A stretch of DNA of 64,000 nt, from NCBI GenBank assembly GCA_016617855.1, contig JAECUM010009739.1, positions 1 through 64,000 of the forward strand, written 5' to 3'. The stretch comes from Megalonaias nervosa (Eukaryota; Mollusca; Bivalvia; Unionida; Unionidae). The position numbers were made by a program, and so were the translations under genes. A model generated the notes under the pieces. That model was not told the DNA's origin. It did no database searches and worked only from the letters and a program-made list of their open reading frames with translations. Positions 47,538 to 57,345 of this stretch are shown here, piece after piece; within the stretch, counting starts at the first letter, position 1; every line of letters starts with the position of its first letter.

Positions 47538-48870
47538 CTATGAGCGTACATACAGATTAATATTCAGTGACACCCCTTGTAAATCCAAAAAGAGTAATTG
47601 GTTCTGATACAATTAAATGCACAGGGGAAACTTGAGGGGTAAATGTGTATAAGATATATCCCTGCTGGGCCTGATTGGATTTTTCGAGGTCTACTTGATA
47701 ACTTCCATCGATGGCGTCACGTACTTCGTTGACTGCGATCGTTGATGTAATATTAACGATACCAGGTACGATATGACGTCCTCCACCGTATGGATCATTG
47801 TTGTGTCCGAGAATACCTGCTGGAGGGCTTATTTTTCTCCATGACTCAAGAATTTTGCGGAAAGTTTTCATCGACGAAAGTATTGATGTATTGTCCAGTA
47901 TTAAAATCAAGATCAGGTATTATTTTATCATCATCTAGATTAATCGCTCTTCCGTAGTGCATAAAAACACATCTTGTAAATCATCACTGGATTTTATATT
48001 TTCAATGATGATTTTGCTGACGTATTTTTGATCTAATATAACCTGCTGCATAAGCTGAATCGAATCAATAATCATTTGTTTTATATCATCACTGTAGTGT
48101 TGTATTATACTTAAAAACAAATTTTTTTATATCAGCGTACATTCGGTCGTATTCAAATTTCATCGTTGAAGCAAATGATCTAATAAATTCTACATTAAGA
48201 AATTTTCTCGTTCATTGAAAAGTAAATAAATAATATCTTAAATCGTGAATTTCTCCACGCTCGTTAATAAATACGTATCTGTTAAAATATATCCACGGAA
48301 ATTCCTTTCGATATTTCGGAAGCTTTATAAATATTTTTTTTTTCCTGTGAAACATTCATCTCGTTTAGGTTTTGGTGATCCTATATAAACCGGTACAACG
48401 ACTGGCCATCCTAATACAGTTCTGATCGATGATTGATAAGTATCTACAGCGTAATCTTGTGAGTTTATTTCTATCGCAGCAGATAACGTTGGTTCGTGCA
48501 CGGTAATAGCTATTTTGGATTCTTTTCCTGTGATAGATTTTATTATGCGCTGGAATTCATCGTTGATCTGTTCTATTTAATAACTGCCTGTAGGTATACT
48601 TACAACTTGCCAATCGGGCGTTCCGTCGGGTTTATTTTTGTTTGCAAATACCAGTGAATTGTTTGGCTGTAATCCACGAAACGATTTTGATATAATATTT
48701 GGCCAACTATAATAAACTCGTAATTGTGCTAGCGCTATTTCCTTCGCTGGAATCGCGGTTGGAAAGTTAACGCTAAATTCAGGATTGGTTGAACTCGTCG
48801 ATATCATTGTGGTTTTTAACGGTGCTGTATTAGTGACGATCTGTTTTAGCAATTCGTTCGACGTTGACAT
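47538..48870 (-). pseudogene. Minor capsid/penton-like protein, copy B (several breaks)
   Basis: Starts M-S-T-S-N-E-L-L-K-Q. Conserved F-S-V-N-F-P-T-A-I-P-A-K-E-I block, then TAA near 48577, with further breaks in the middle third. The C-terminus ends in N-L-Y-V-R-S with the stop at 47538-47540. Overlaps the two-TM gene by 41 nt. Confidence 0.55.
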
Positions 48871-49378
48871 TATTAATATTCTTATTGTTAAATTGTACAG
48901 ACTTTAAAACCATGATCATTTCGTTAAATTCCTGATTAGATATTATTCCATCATTAAGGCTTCTTGATATCATCGATGATAATTTTGAATATGCAGATGT
49001 AGCTGCTGTCAATTTCATTGTATAATCATGTAATTTATCGATTGTACATGATTTTTTTTTTGCAACGATGTTAAGAATGCAAGCAATACCCGTTGCAACG
49101 AAAACACCAATTCCAATTGCGACCGGCAACACAAATGATGCTGACAGAGCACCAACAATTGTTACTGTTCCAGCAATAACCGCAGATGTTGAATGAACAA
49201 TTACATCGATGATTACAAGTCCTTGATATTTTTTCTGCTTGTTTGTATAATCATCGATGATATTTTTCAGTTGTTGCTGCCACCACGATACTTGCTCGTA
49301 TCTGTATTTGTTTACCAAAAGAATTTCGGAATTTGGATCTGACGTCGATGACGGAGTCATTAGTGAAATCATATACAA
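48830..49378 (-). CDS. Two-transmembrane protein, copy B
   Basis: 182 aa, intact. A K/R-rich juxtamembrane segment is followed by two long hydrophobic stretches (about residues 55-80 and 83-108), then K-K-K-S-C-T and a helical C-terminal half. The level of sequence identity to copy A is clearly lower than for the integrase, but the layout is the same. The start could also be one of two internal Met codons within the first seven residues. Only a few bases separate it from the fibre stop. Confidence 0.65.
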   Translation of the reverse strand: MYMISLMTPSSTSDPNSEILLVNKYRYEQVSWWQQQLKNIIDDYTNKQKKYQGLVIIDVIVHSTSAVIAGTVTIVGALSASFVLPVAIGIGVFVATGIACILNIVAKKKSCTIDKLHDYTMKLTAATSAYSKLSSMISRSLNDGIISNQEFNEMIMVLKSVQFNNKNINNVNVERIAKTDRH

Positions 49379-49381
49379 GTA

Positions 49382-50374
49382 TTAAGTAATTAATTGAGGT
49401 GTCTCAGCAACAAATTCCAGACACCACCAGTAGAACGCAGTGGTTATTTTTTTATCAGATGATTCCAGTATAAACGTTTCTTCGTTATCTTTATTTAACA
49501 CAATAGACACGGTCCCAGAAAAATTATCGGTTGAATGATGCCATGAATATGTGGCAAATATCTTAAATTTTGCAGAGCTGAACACGGACAGCCTATACAC
49601 ACTAATGACTTCCGCAGTATGTTTGATGGTGTTATTTTGCTGTGACAATGTTGCTGATCCTGATGATACTGTATATACCACATTGATGATCTGTTTGTGA
49701 GGAATTTTAATCAGATTAGTTTTATTAACGATGCTAGGAATTCCACTAATGATGTCGTCGAGTTTTGTTTTGACTTCAGAAAGTTTTATATCGACAGTGA
49801 ATTGACTTCCAAAGATATCTTCTGCGGTTTCATTAAGTTTCCGAAAGTTTTTACGAGTATTCATAAACATATTTACGTGAACGTCATATTCAGATCGCAG
49901 CGTGGTTAGTTTGTCATCAATTGTAGTGTCTTTATCATCCACATATTTCTTTGTTGCGGCATTTTCGTCGGATGTTGGTTCCCTTAAAACAACAATTTTA
50001 TTTTCATTTATGTTATGTTCTCCTGTCATTGTATCACCGGTGGTTTTTAAACGATCAGCAACGCTTTTTACAATTTCATCTCTGATAGTTGCGATTGATA
50101 CATTTAAGTCTCTGATTCTACCTCCGTCAGTAAATACCGGAATATTATCCGTGGTAGCACTGAGAACTCTACGAATTATGTCGATCCACTTAATATTACT
50201 CGTCTTTAAAACACCGTATCTATCCTGAAAAACAACAACATCATCTCGGTCAACTCCAGATAAGTTCATAATAGCAGCGAGTTCATCTTTAGTCGCGTAT
50301 TTTGATAAATCAATATCGTCTTTGCTCTTGCCAGTGAAAGCACTTGTAGAAGATCTTCCATAAATATCAACCAT
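49382..50374 (-). CDS. Phage-like trimeric fibre protein, copy B
   Basis: 330 aa from M-V-D-I-Y-G-R-S. One N-A-A-T-K-K-Y-V-D-D-K repeat near residues 140-150, where D has two, so this copy is about 36 residues shorter. An N-terminal V-V-V-F-Q-D-R-Y-G-V-L-K-T-S-N-I block and the C-terminal beta-rich domain (Y-R-L-S-V-F-S-S-A-K-F) are shared with A and D. The pattern resembles phage tail fibres; the expected role is host-cell attachment from the capsid vertex. Confidence 0.7.
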   Translation of the reverse strand: MVDIYGRSSTSAFTGKSKDDIDLSKYATKDELAAIMNLSGVDRDDVVVFQDRYGVLKTSNIKWIDIIRRVLSATTDNIPVFTDGGRIRDLNVSIATIRDEIVKSVADRLKTTGDTMTGEHNINENKIVVLREPTSDENAATKKYVDDKDTTIDDKLTTLRSEYDVHVNMFMNTRKNFRKLNETAEDIFGSQFTVDIKLSEVKTKLDDIISGIPSIVNKTNLIKIPHKQIINVVYTVSSGSATLSQQNNTIKHTAEVISVYRLSVFSSAKFKIFATYSWHHSTDNFSGTVSIVLNKDNEETFILESSDKKITTAFYWWCLEFVAETPQLIT

Positions 50375-50418
50375 TATATTTACTATTGTCTGTTTAAAAA
50401 GTTGGACAACGAGGTGTA

Positions 50419-50801
50419 CTAGTGCACGACTTTATGAGGTGGCATTAGAGACCTTGACACAGTGTCGAGTACAGTAATTACTTCACGGCCGCATATTGGT
50501 GGATCTGTTATTGTCTGTGTTGGTAATGTTGAATACCAGATTGGAATACTTTGAAGTCTGTCAACATATTTTAAGAATACTTTTGGTGGCGCCAACCCAT
50601 ACGAATCGAAATAAACAATTCCACGTGGATCAATCGCGTATGCAACCCAGTGAGTACCTTGAGCAGAGTTTTTATCGAGATTAATAATACCAGTCTCAAC
50701 ACGGTTTGGTTTGTGTGGTAATCGATCACGCATAAAAACACCTCTTAAGCTTTTTTCATATTTAGTTGCTTAGCAGCATCGAGCAAATCAAAATTAGACA
50801 T
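50419..50801 (-). pseudogene. Adenain-like cysteine protease, copy B (early frameshift)
   Basis: The ancestral ATG at 50801 lies 8 nt after the pX stop, as in D. A one-base change near 50745 puts a TAA in the N-terminal frame. A second Met at 50733 opens 104 codons holding T-H-W-V-A-Y (His), Y-F-D-S-Y-G (Asp) and P-P-I-C-G-R (Cys). Translation from that Met would keep the whole catalytic core. Confidence 0.75.
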
Positions 50802-50809
50802 AGGAAGAA

Positions 50810-51280
50810 TCAACGAATTGTTCCCGGCAGTCTTAGACCATTTCCGTGCCACGAATGTGGGGTCCCTGGCAATCTTAGACCCTTTCCCTTTTTTTTAGAA
50901 TTTTTTATTCCTTTTCCTCTTGCTTTCTTTAATGCCATCCCTGCAGCAGTCCCAACAGCACCTAACGCAGCTGCTTTTGCAACAGCTGGGGCTGCAGCGG
51001 ATATCAACGCTGGTATAGCTGCGACAAGTGAAAATATACCACCCGTCTTGGCGATGTCTTTAATAGCACCCGCAGAAAGATTAAGTCGTATGCCAGTCTT
51101 TGATTGTTTTGCTTTATTGAAGTGCCTGAGTTGACGTTCTGACAATGATAGCTTATTCGGATCACCTGTGATCTGTTCTCGCTTTAATGATAGTTTTATT
51201 CCACAGTTATCTTTTGATACTGATTGTAGCTTTTTAATCTGACCAGGAGTCAAACTGACACTAACATGATGATAAGACAT
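50810..51280 (-). CDS. pX/pVI-like basic virion protein, copy B
   Basis: 156 aa. N-terminal S-V-S-L-T-P-G-Q-I-K-K-L block, basic middle, a Gly/Ala-rich hydrophobic stretch (A-A-I-P-A-L-I-S-A-A-A-P-A-V) and a basic tail with two G-L-R-L-P-G-T copies. The arrangement is that of the Polinton pX-like protein, comparable to adenoviral core/membrane-lytic peptides. Frame intact. Confidence 0.75.
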   Translation of the reverse strand: MSYHHVSVSLTPGQIKKLQSVSKDNCGIKLSLKREQITGDPNKLSLSERQLRHFNKAKQSKTGIRLNLSAGAIKDIAKTGGIFSLVAAIPALISAAAPAVAKAAALGAVGTAAGMALKKARGKGIKNSKKKGKGLRLPGTPHSWHGNGLRLPGTIR

Positions 51281-51305
51281 TTTATAATTATCATGAGCGA
51301 TATAA

Positions 51306-52008
51306 TTACATATTTTCTACTGGAGCATCAATAACTCTCATTTTACCACCAACACCTTCAAGCAAGATTGTTTTATCACTGAGTATAACGGCGATTGCTC
51401 TATAATTAGCAATAACTCCTCTTGTTACACGAGCTCGAAAATGTATATCAACGACCGATTGCCTAAACAAATCCAAATGTTCCAATCAGAAATAATAGAT
51501 CGGATACAACGTTGTAAAATCCCGCTGGGATATTTGCAAACCAGTATCAACATTTTGATCACGCCCCATAAATGTCATCAAACGATGATACGCACGTGCG
51601 ACATGATTATTTTCAAAATTCAGTAATATATTCTCGGCTGGTTCTTGTTGTCCATTTATTCTCAAAGAAACTTCAGTAACACCAAGTGTGTCAAATATCA
51701 TTATACTACGTAATTGTGAGCTTACTCGTGCAGCATCTTGGAGAGCAATAAATATATGTCGCGGTGCAGAGACACCTTGCCGTGATGCTATCTGCCATGT
51801 GAATAAACCATTAATGTTACTTTGAACACTATCTGTGGTCATTGTCAACCATGATAATGTTGATTTACCGCCACTGTCCATAAAAGAGAGTAACCGTTGT
51901 TCTTTTGGTATTGTTGGAGTCATTACTGGCATCCACAAAGAAGGTTTTGTCAGTATTACTTTTCCATGAAGTGCTGCGGTTGCAGCTGGATTAACTCCTT
52001 CAGCGTGC
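51306..52008 (-). pseudogene. Major capsid protein C-terminal part, copy B (5' replaced by LINE)
   Basis: The frame holds W-M-P-V-M-T-P, N-I-N-G-L-F-T-W-Q-I-A, Q-G-V-S-A-P-R-H-I-F-I-A-L-Q and V-S-L-R-I-N-G-Q, which I take for the second jelly roll of the Polinton major capsid protein. A TGA at 51486-51488 interrupts the frame once before the end (V-I-D-A-P-V-E-N-M, stop 51306-51308). At about 52008 it passes in frame into reverse transcriptase sequence, so the first half of the capsid gene is absent. Confidence 0.65.
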
Positions 52009-52572
52009 CCAATGGCTTGTTTGATCCTTTGCCGTATTTCTTCATTGGTGACACGATCTTTGTATGAGACGCCGAGGATCTTTCGGAAGCATCTCATCTC
52101 TGTGGCTTGTATCCTTTTCTCTAAGTCAGCTGTTATGGTCCATGATTCACAGGCGTAGAGAAATATGGAGATAACCAGTGAGTGCATCAGTCTGACCTTT
52201 GAACTGAGTGCGATGTTCTTGTCGTTCCAGATGGGCTTCAGTTTTGTCAGCGCTGCTGTTGTCTGCGCAATCCTGAAGAGTACTTCAGGCTTCGGTCCTT
52301 CATCTGTTACAATTCCCCCTAGATACTTAAAGCTGTGGACTGTTTCTAGCTTCGTATCTTGGACCCTGATGTCAGTACTGATGCACTTGGTGTCGTTGGT
52401 CATCAATTTGGTCTTCTCTGCACTGACTTCCATGCCGTAGGCTGCGGAGGTTTTGTCGAGGCTCTCAATTAAGCTAGCTATTTCTTGCTCATTTCCTGCT
52501 AGTCCATCAATGTCGTCGGCAAAACGTAAGTTGGTGACTGTTCTGCCTCCGATGCTGACTGTCCCTTCATGC
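52009..52572 (-). pseudogene. RTE-type LINE reverse transcriptase fragment at the B/D junction
   Basis: On the minus strand: L-R-F-A-D-D-I-D-G (RT catalytic box), V-S-A-E-K-T-K-L-M, F-K-Y-L-G-G-I-V-T-D, F-L-Y-A-C-E-S-W and R-C-F-R-K-I-L-G-V-S. This is the palm-to-thumb and C-terminal part of an RTE-clade non-LTR element. Upstream RT, endonuclease and the LINE 3' end are missing. No stop codon interrupts it, and it runs on into the capsid frame of copy B. Confidence 0.85.
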
Positions 52573-52704
52573 TACGGTTATGTGATTCGAGAAGTTATTG
52601 TTAATTACAGAGCAATTGCTGTTATACTCAGCGATAAATCGATGTTACTCGAAGGTGTTGGTGGACGAATGAGAGTTATTGATGCCCCAGTAGAAAATAT
52701 GTAA
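52573..52704 (+). pseudogene. Major capsid protein C-terminal tail, copy D
   Basis: 43 codons matching the end of the copy B capsid: N-Y-R-A-I-A-V-I-L-S-D-K, G-V-G-G-R-M-R-V-I-D-A-P-V-E-N-M. Everything upstream is replaced by the LINE fragment. The upstream open frame (52453-52572) is antisense to the LINE and not capsid. Confidence 0.7.
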
Positions 52705-52739
52705 ATAAACATGTAATTAGATCATTCATAATATTAATA

Positions 52740-53198
52740 ATGTCATATCATCACGTTAGTGTGAGTCTGACTCCTGGTCAGATTAAAAAACTGCAATCAG
52801 CATCAAAAAATAACTATCGAATAAAAATATCGCTAAAGCGAGAACAGATGACCGGTGCAAATAAACTATCGTTGACCGAGCGTCAGTTCAAAAACTTCAA
52901 TGATGCTAAAAAATCACACAAAGGCGTCAAACTTAATCTTTCTGCGGGCGCCATCAAAGATATTGCTAAATCGGGTGGTATATTTCCGCTTCTCGCAGCT
53001 ATACCAGCTTTAATAGCAGCTGCAGCCCCAGCTGTTGCAAAGGCAGCTGCATTAGGTACTATTGGAACAGCTGCTGGAATGGCGTTAAAGAAAGCAACCG
53101 GACAAGGAATCAAAAAAAAGGGAAAAGGTCTAAGATTACCAGGGACCCAGTATTCGTGGTACGGAAAGGGTCTAAGACTTCCCGGGACAGTTTACTAA
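52740..53198 (+). CDS. pX/pVI-like basic virion protein, copy D
   Basis: 152 aa, intact. Residues 1-66 are basic and begin M-S-Y-H-H-V-S-V-S-L-T-P-G-Q. Residues 80-118 form a Gly/Ala/Pro-rich hydrophobic segment, and the tail is K-K-K-G-K-G followed by two G-L-R-L-P-G-T motifs at about 130 and 144. Proteins of this design in Polintons and adenoviruses bind DNA or disrupt membranes and are trimmed by the viral protease. It starts after an AATAATG context and ends 8 nt before the protease gene. Confidence 0.75.
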   Translation: MSYHHVSVSLTPGQIKKLQSASKNNYRIKISLKREQMTGANKLSLTERQFKNFNDAKKSHKGVKLNLSAGAIKDIAKSGGIFPLLAAIPALIAAAAPAVAKAAALGTIGTAAGMALKKATGQGIKKKGKGLRLPGTQYSWYGKGLRLPGTVY

Positions 53199-53206
53199 TA
53201 TCACCC

Positions 53207-53608
53207 ATGTCCAATTTTGATTTACTTAATGCTACTAAGCAATTAAAAATAAAAAATTTCAGAGGTGTTTTTATGCGCGATCAATTACCTAAAAAACCAA
53301 ACAATATTGAAACCGGTATCATTAATCTCGATAAAAACTCTGGCCCAGGCACGCACTGGGTAGGATATGCAATTGATCCACGTGGAATTATTTATTTCGA
53401 TTCGTATGGATTAGCACTACCAAAAGAATTTTTAGAGTACGTTACCGGCGATATTCCAATCTGGTATTCAACGCTACCAACACAAAAAATAACTGATCCT
53501 CCAATATGCGGTCGTGAAACCCTCGCTGTGCTTGATGCTATATCAAAATCAACAGCACAGCCTCATAAAGTCGTGCACGCGTTCACTACACTACGTCATA
53601 ACACTTAA
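53207..53608 (+). CDS. Adenain-like cysteine protease, copy D, intact
   Basis: 133 aa from the ATG at 53207 (M-S-N-F-D-L-L). The catalytic set is as in adenovirus-type proteases: H50 in G-T-H-W-V-G-Y, D65 in Y-F-D-S-Y-G and C101 in P-P-I-C-G-R, with Q93 just upstream as candidate oxyanion-hole residue. It is short compared with adenain (about 200 aa), as is usual in Polintons. The expected role is cleavage of capsid precursor proteins during maturation. The fibre gene begins 19 nt after the stop. Confidence 0.85.
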   Translation: MSNFDLLNATKQLKIKNFRGVFMRDQLPKKPNNIETGIINLDKNSGPGTHWVGYAIDPRGIIYFDSYGLALPKEFLEYVTGDIPIWYSTLPTQKITDPPICGRETLAVLDAISKSTAQPHKVVHAFTTLRHNT

Positions 53609-53627
53609 ACAGATATCAGTAAATATA

Positions 53628-54728
53628 ATGGTAGATATTTATGGAAGATCTATTCGCAAAGATAAGGAGAAGATCGATTTATCTAAATATGCAACCATTG
53701 ATCAGCTCAGAAATGAAATCGATGATTTATTAAATATCACAAATGTGGATCAAAATGAAGTCGTCGTTTTTCAGGACAAACAAGGACGATTAAAAACGAG
53801 TAATATACAACTACTAGATGTACTTGTACGAATTCCCAACGCGGTTATTAATAATATCGTTACTTTCACTGATCAAGGTAAAATGCAGGATTCCGGTAAA
53901 TCGGTTAACGACTATGTTAAGAAAACTGGTGATGTATTTACCGGTGACATTATTATGTCAAGAAGAAAAATTACACATCTTGGAGATCCAATCGCAGATA
54001 CAGACGCAGCAACAAAAAAATACGTAGACGATCAAGAATCCAAATACGTGTCAGTGCGCGGTGGTATAATGCGTGCATTTCTCGACATGAACAATAATGG
54101 TATTAATAATCGCAGAACACCAGAAACAGATTTCGACGCTGCAACGAAGAAATACGTCGACGATAAGGAAATTCCAATAATGACTTCGTTAACGACAATC
54201 AATGATGGAATTGCTACATTTAGAACTGAATATTTTAATCATGTACAAACATTTCTAAATTTTCGTAGAAATGTATACAGATCTATTAATGACTTTTTTG
54301 GAACTCCACCAACTGTTATTATTAATCTCGCTGACATTAACACAAGACTCAACGATATCATTAGTGGCATTCCTAATATTATTCAAAAAACTAATCTCGT
54401 TAAAATTCCACACAAGCAGATAATTAACATGGTATATACGGTAGCATCAGGAACAGCAACATGGTCGCAGCAAAATAACACTTTTAAACATACCGCAGAG
54501 GTCACTGGTGTATATAGATTATCTGTGTTTAGCAGTGCAAAATTCAGTATATTTACCACAATTCCATGGCGTCATTCAACCGATGATTTTTCTGGAATTG
54601 TGTCTATAGTGTTAAACAAAGATGTCGAGGAAACGTTCATGCTGATAGCGAATGATAAAACGTTAACCGCAGCGACTTATTGGTGGTGTATTGAGTTTGT
54701 AGCTGAAACTCCTCAATTAGTTATCTAG
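53628..54728 (+). CDS. Phage-like trimeric fibre protein, copy D, intact
   Basis: 366 aa. The start is M-V-D-I-Y-G-R-S at 53628, supported by copy B; the longer upstream frame is out of frame with the protease gene it overlaps. Residues 15-100 form an N-terminal domain. Two repeats follow, at about 107-135 and 144-179, each with the layout M-x(3-5)-I-x-x-x-x-x-P-x-x-D-x-D-A-A-T-K-K-Y-V-D-D, typical of phage tail fibres. A predicted helical stalk occupies 180-250 and a beta-rich terminal domain about 265-366 (Y-R-L-S-V-F-S-S-A-K-F). Likely attachment spike. Confidence 0.75.
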   Translation: MVDIYGRSIRKDKEKIDLSKYATIDQLRNEIDDLLNITNVDQNEVVVFQDKQGRLKTSNIQLLDVLVRIPNAVINNIVTFTDQGKMQDSGKSVNDYVKKTGDVFTGDIIMSRRKITHLGDPIADTDAATKKYVDDQESKYVSVRGGIMRAFLDMNNNGINNRRTPETDFDAATKKYVDDKEIPIMTSLTTINDGIATFRTEYFNHVQTFLNFRRNVYRSINDFFGTPPTVIINLADINTRLNDIISGIPNIIQKTNLVKIPHKQIINMVYTVASGTATWSQQNNTFKHTAEVTGVYRLSVFSSAKFSIFTTIPWRHSTDDFSGIVSIVLNKDVEETFMLIANDKTLTAATYWWCIEFVAETPQLVI

Positions 54729-54737
54729 ATAAATATA

Positions 54738-55222
54738 CTGAATCAAGAGTCATTTATCGATGTTCAACGTCACAGATACGCTCAAGTATGTGAGTGTCAA
54801 ACCAAACTAAAAAATATCATCGACGATTACACGATAAAGGTAAAAAATATCGTCGACGTATGGTTGTTATTGATATAATGGTATACTCGGTTTCTGCTGT
54901 TATTGCTGGAACTGGATTATTACTATCAACAATAACGATGACAGCGCCTGCAGTTGTAACAATTATGGTTTCAACGGCAACAACATGTGCAGGTATTTTC
55001 AGTATTATCGCTAAGAAAATATCTACGTGTACAAATGATAAACTAAACGAGTACATAATGAAATTGCACACAGCAACAGCCGCATACACTAAATTATGCT
55101 CATATATTTCAGCGTATCTCGGTGATGGTAAAATATCTGATGAGGAGTTCGTAACGATAATGAAAACCTACGATGAAGCATTCATAATCGCTAGTGACAA
55201 TAACGGAAAGATGGAGAATTAA
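54738..55222 (+). pseudogene. Two-transmembrane protein, copy D (start codon lost, frameshift)
   Basis: The position equivalent to the copy A ATG reads CTG (54738-54740). The frame then matches A to about 54830, where a one-base change shifts it. The remaining 142-codon frame (54794-55222) carries both hydrophobic segments and the helical C-terminal half. Confidence 0.65.
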
Positions 55223-55240
55223 ATAATAACAATAATAATA

Positions 55241-56715
55241 ATGTCATCGTTGGAATTACTTCAGCAGATCGTAGCTAATACAACACCGTCAAAAACTACT
55301 ATGATATCATTAAGTTCAACCAATCCTGAATTTAGCGTTAATTTTTCAACTGCAATTCCAGCAAAGGAAATAGCGTTAGCGCAGCTTCGAGTTTATCAGA
55401 GCTGGCCTAATATCAGGTCAAAACCATTTGGTGGACAACCAGTAAATAATTCACTGGTATTTGCGAATAAGAATAAACCTGATGGAACACCTGATTGGCA
55501 AGTTGTTGGAATTACAACGGGTAGTTATCAAATAGAACAGATTAATGATGAGTTCCAACGCAGAATTAAATCTATCACAGGGAAAGAATCTAAAATAGCG
55601 ATTACTGTTTACGAGCCAACACTATCAGCGGCGATTGAAATAAATTCTCCTGATTACCTCGTAGATATTTATCAGAGTTCGATCAGATCAGTGTTAGGAT
55701 GGCCTGAAGTCGCACCTGTTTATAATGGAGTTTCAGAACCAACTAAAAATGATTTTAAAACGAGTGAAGAAAAATTCATTAAAAATCCAGAATATCGAGG
55801 AAAACATCCATGGCGTTATATAGTATTTGAATCAAATTCAAACAACGATATATATTACTTTACCGATTTTGATGGTAAAATGATCCCCAAGATGACTAGA
55901 TCAGTATTTAATGTTATCGTTACGCCAGAGGGGAGGCATCGAGAAATTGTTGATGAAAAATTTTTAAAATTTTTTTAGATATTCTTAAACCCGAATACGA
56001 TAAAACGTTTAATGATTTAAGAAATTTACTTATTTCATTATCTCAACATTATGATCATAATGTCAAGCAGCAAATAATCGAGTCAATAAAACATTTAAAT
56101 GGGATCTTATTCGATTTATGCATCGCCAATCGAAGTATTATAAAAAATACAACTACCGAATTAGATAGTCCTTTCACAAGTCCAGAATTGAAGCATTTAT
56201 TTCTTAATCATTATAAAATAACAGAAAAAGATTTACAAACATTTGTTATACCAGATTTAAATAACGCTAAAATGAAGAAATCATTAAATGATCTTATTGA
56301 AGAATATTATCCGGGAGTAATTGAATCATGGAGAAAAATAGCCCCACCACCGGTTATACTAAAACACAATAACAACCCTTTTGGTGACGGACGTCATATA
56401 TCGCCGGGCATTGTAAACATAACATCAGTTATTGCAGTCAATCTGGTATGCGATGTTATTGAAGGTAGCTATCAGGTAGATCTTTCTAAGTCTAGCCACC
56501 GCAGTGGCACTGCGGAGCAAGGGTACATGTTATTCAGTTTTAGTCCGTTGGCACCTCCCGGTTGGTTAATTGTATCAGAGCCAATTAACCCCGTGTACCT
56601 GCGAGTTCATAATCCGTTATTATCAAGGATACACTTTAAACTTACAGACCAAAGCAATCGCATTCTGGACACAAGAAATGAAGAACTAAATATAAACCTG
56701 TATGTACGCTCATAG
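55241..56715 (+). pseudogene. Minor capsid/penton-like protein, copy D (one frameshift)
   Basis: Starts M-S-S-L-E-L-L-Q-Q after AATAATAATG. F-S-V-N-F-S-T-A-I-P-A-K-E-I block near residues 25-40. A T-run at 55970-55976 shifts the frame, ending the first frame at 55976-55978; the homologous sequence resumes at 55978 and runs open to 56715. The C-terminus is H-F-K-L-T-D-Q ... N-I-N-L-Y-V-R-S. Identity as minor capsid is inferred from context. Confidence 0.55.
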
Positions 56716-57080
56716 AGCGTTATCATAACAAAAAAGAATATCCGGATGTCTATAATACTATATTCTTTGTTTACATAAAATCCGCACACAGTGCGCAATC
56801 GAAACCTATTATCTAGAAGGCTGTGGCTGCATATTGATTATTCCATAACGGCTGTGTATATATGCCGCGTAAAGTTATTTTAAGAACATCCGCTATGAAT
56901 AATCAATTTCCTTGGTAACGGCTTACGCATAGACTCAATGTTATACAGAATTATATATATTTTTTGGAAACTAGAAATCTTATTTTACACAGAAAACTGT
57001 GGTTTTTGTTGCTGTAGTTTTTAGGAAATAGGCTATTGGTAAATACATACTAACTTTTTTAGCATATATTTATAACAAGG
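56716..57080. other. AT-rich non-coding spacer, copy D
   Basis: No ORF. It lacks the GAGATAACTCT and CAATTAGCTG blocks found in A and B, so the spacer differs between copies. Confidence 0.5.
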
Positions 57081-57345
57081 TCCGATAGCTCAGTTGATAG
57101 CGCGTATAAACTCTCGTCCTGGCGCCCATGGTTCGAAACCCGAGAAAGACAAATTGTCTGCGGGAGGCGATTTTAGGCCAAGATTTATAATCTATTGGGG
57201 CCTTGGCCGAGCCCTAGTCTATTTGTGAACAGAATTTAGTATACCTACCAGCGTGTCAACACGTAGTAGGTGTCAGTTTTGCACCCTACGGATTTGATAT
57301 TTGGGGTGGGTGTGCTAGTTTCTGTTCACAGGTAGAGAAAAGGCC
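57081..57345 (+). ncRNA. tRNA-like head plus structured RNA cassette, copy D
   Basis: The best-preserved head: TAGCTCAGTTGATAGCGCG (A box) and GGTTCGAAACC (B box) within 57081-57147. A GGCCAAG/CTTGGCC hairpin follows at about 57176-57208. TTTT at 57277-57280 lies 200 nt from the head start. 57223-57234 pairs with 57320-57331 (perfect 10 bp core). Inside, ACCTAC 57243-57248 pairs with GTAGGT 57266-57271 and CGTG/CACG closes a TCAA loop. Confidence 0.65.

Larger units (their letters stand above)
39044..52008 (-). mobile_element. Polinton-type element, copy B (reversed, internally deleted, right end lost)
   Basis: Reading leftward from about 52008: capsid (5' truncated), pX, protease, fibre, two-TM, minor capsid, an inverted block with RNA cassette and small gene, HNH, zinc protein, deleted polymerase-helicase-HNH, integrase, PLA2, ATPase and terminal module. 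The left end is set at 39044 (AGCAGCAGAGAGAGTG). It is a non-autonomous derivative because the polymerase active site and helicase N-terminal half are gone. Confidence 0.88.

Noticed and set aside
53514..53627. N-terminal extension of the copy D fibre frame
   Set aside because: It overlaps the protease gene in another frame; copy B starts at the equivalent of 53628.
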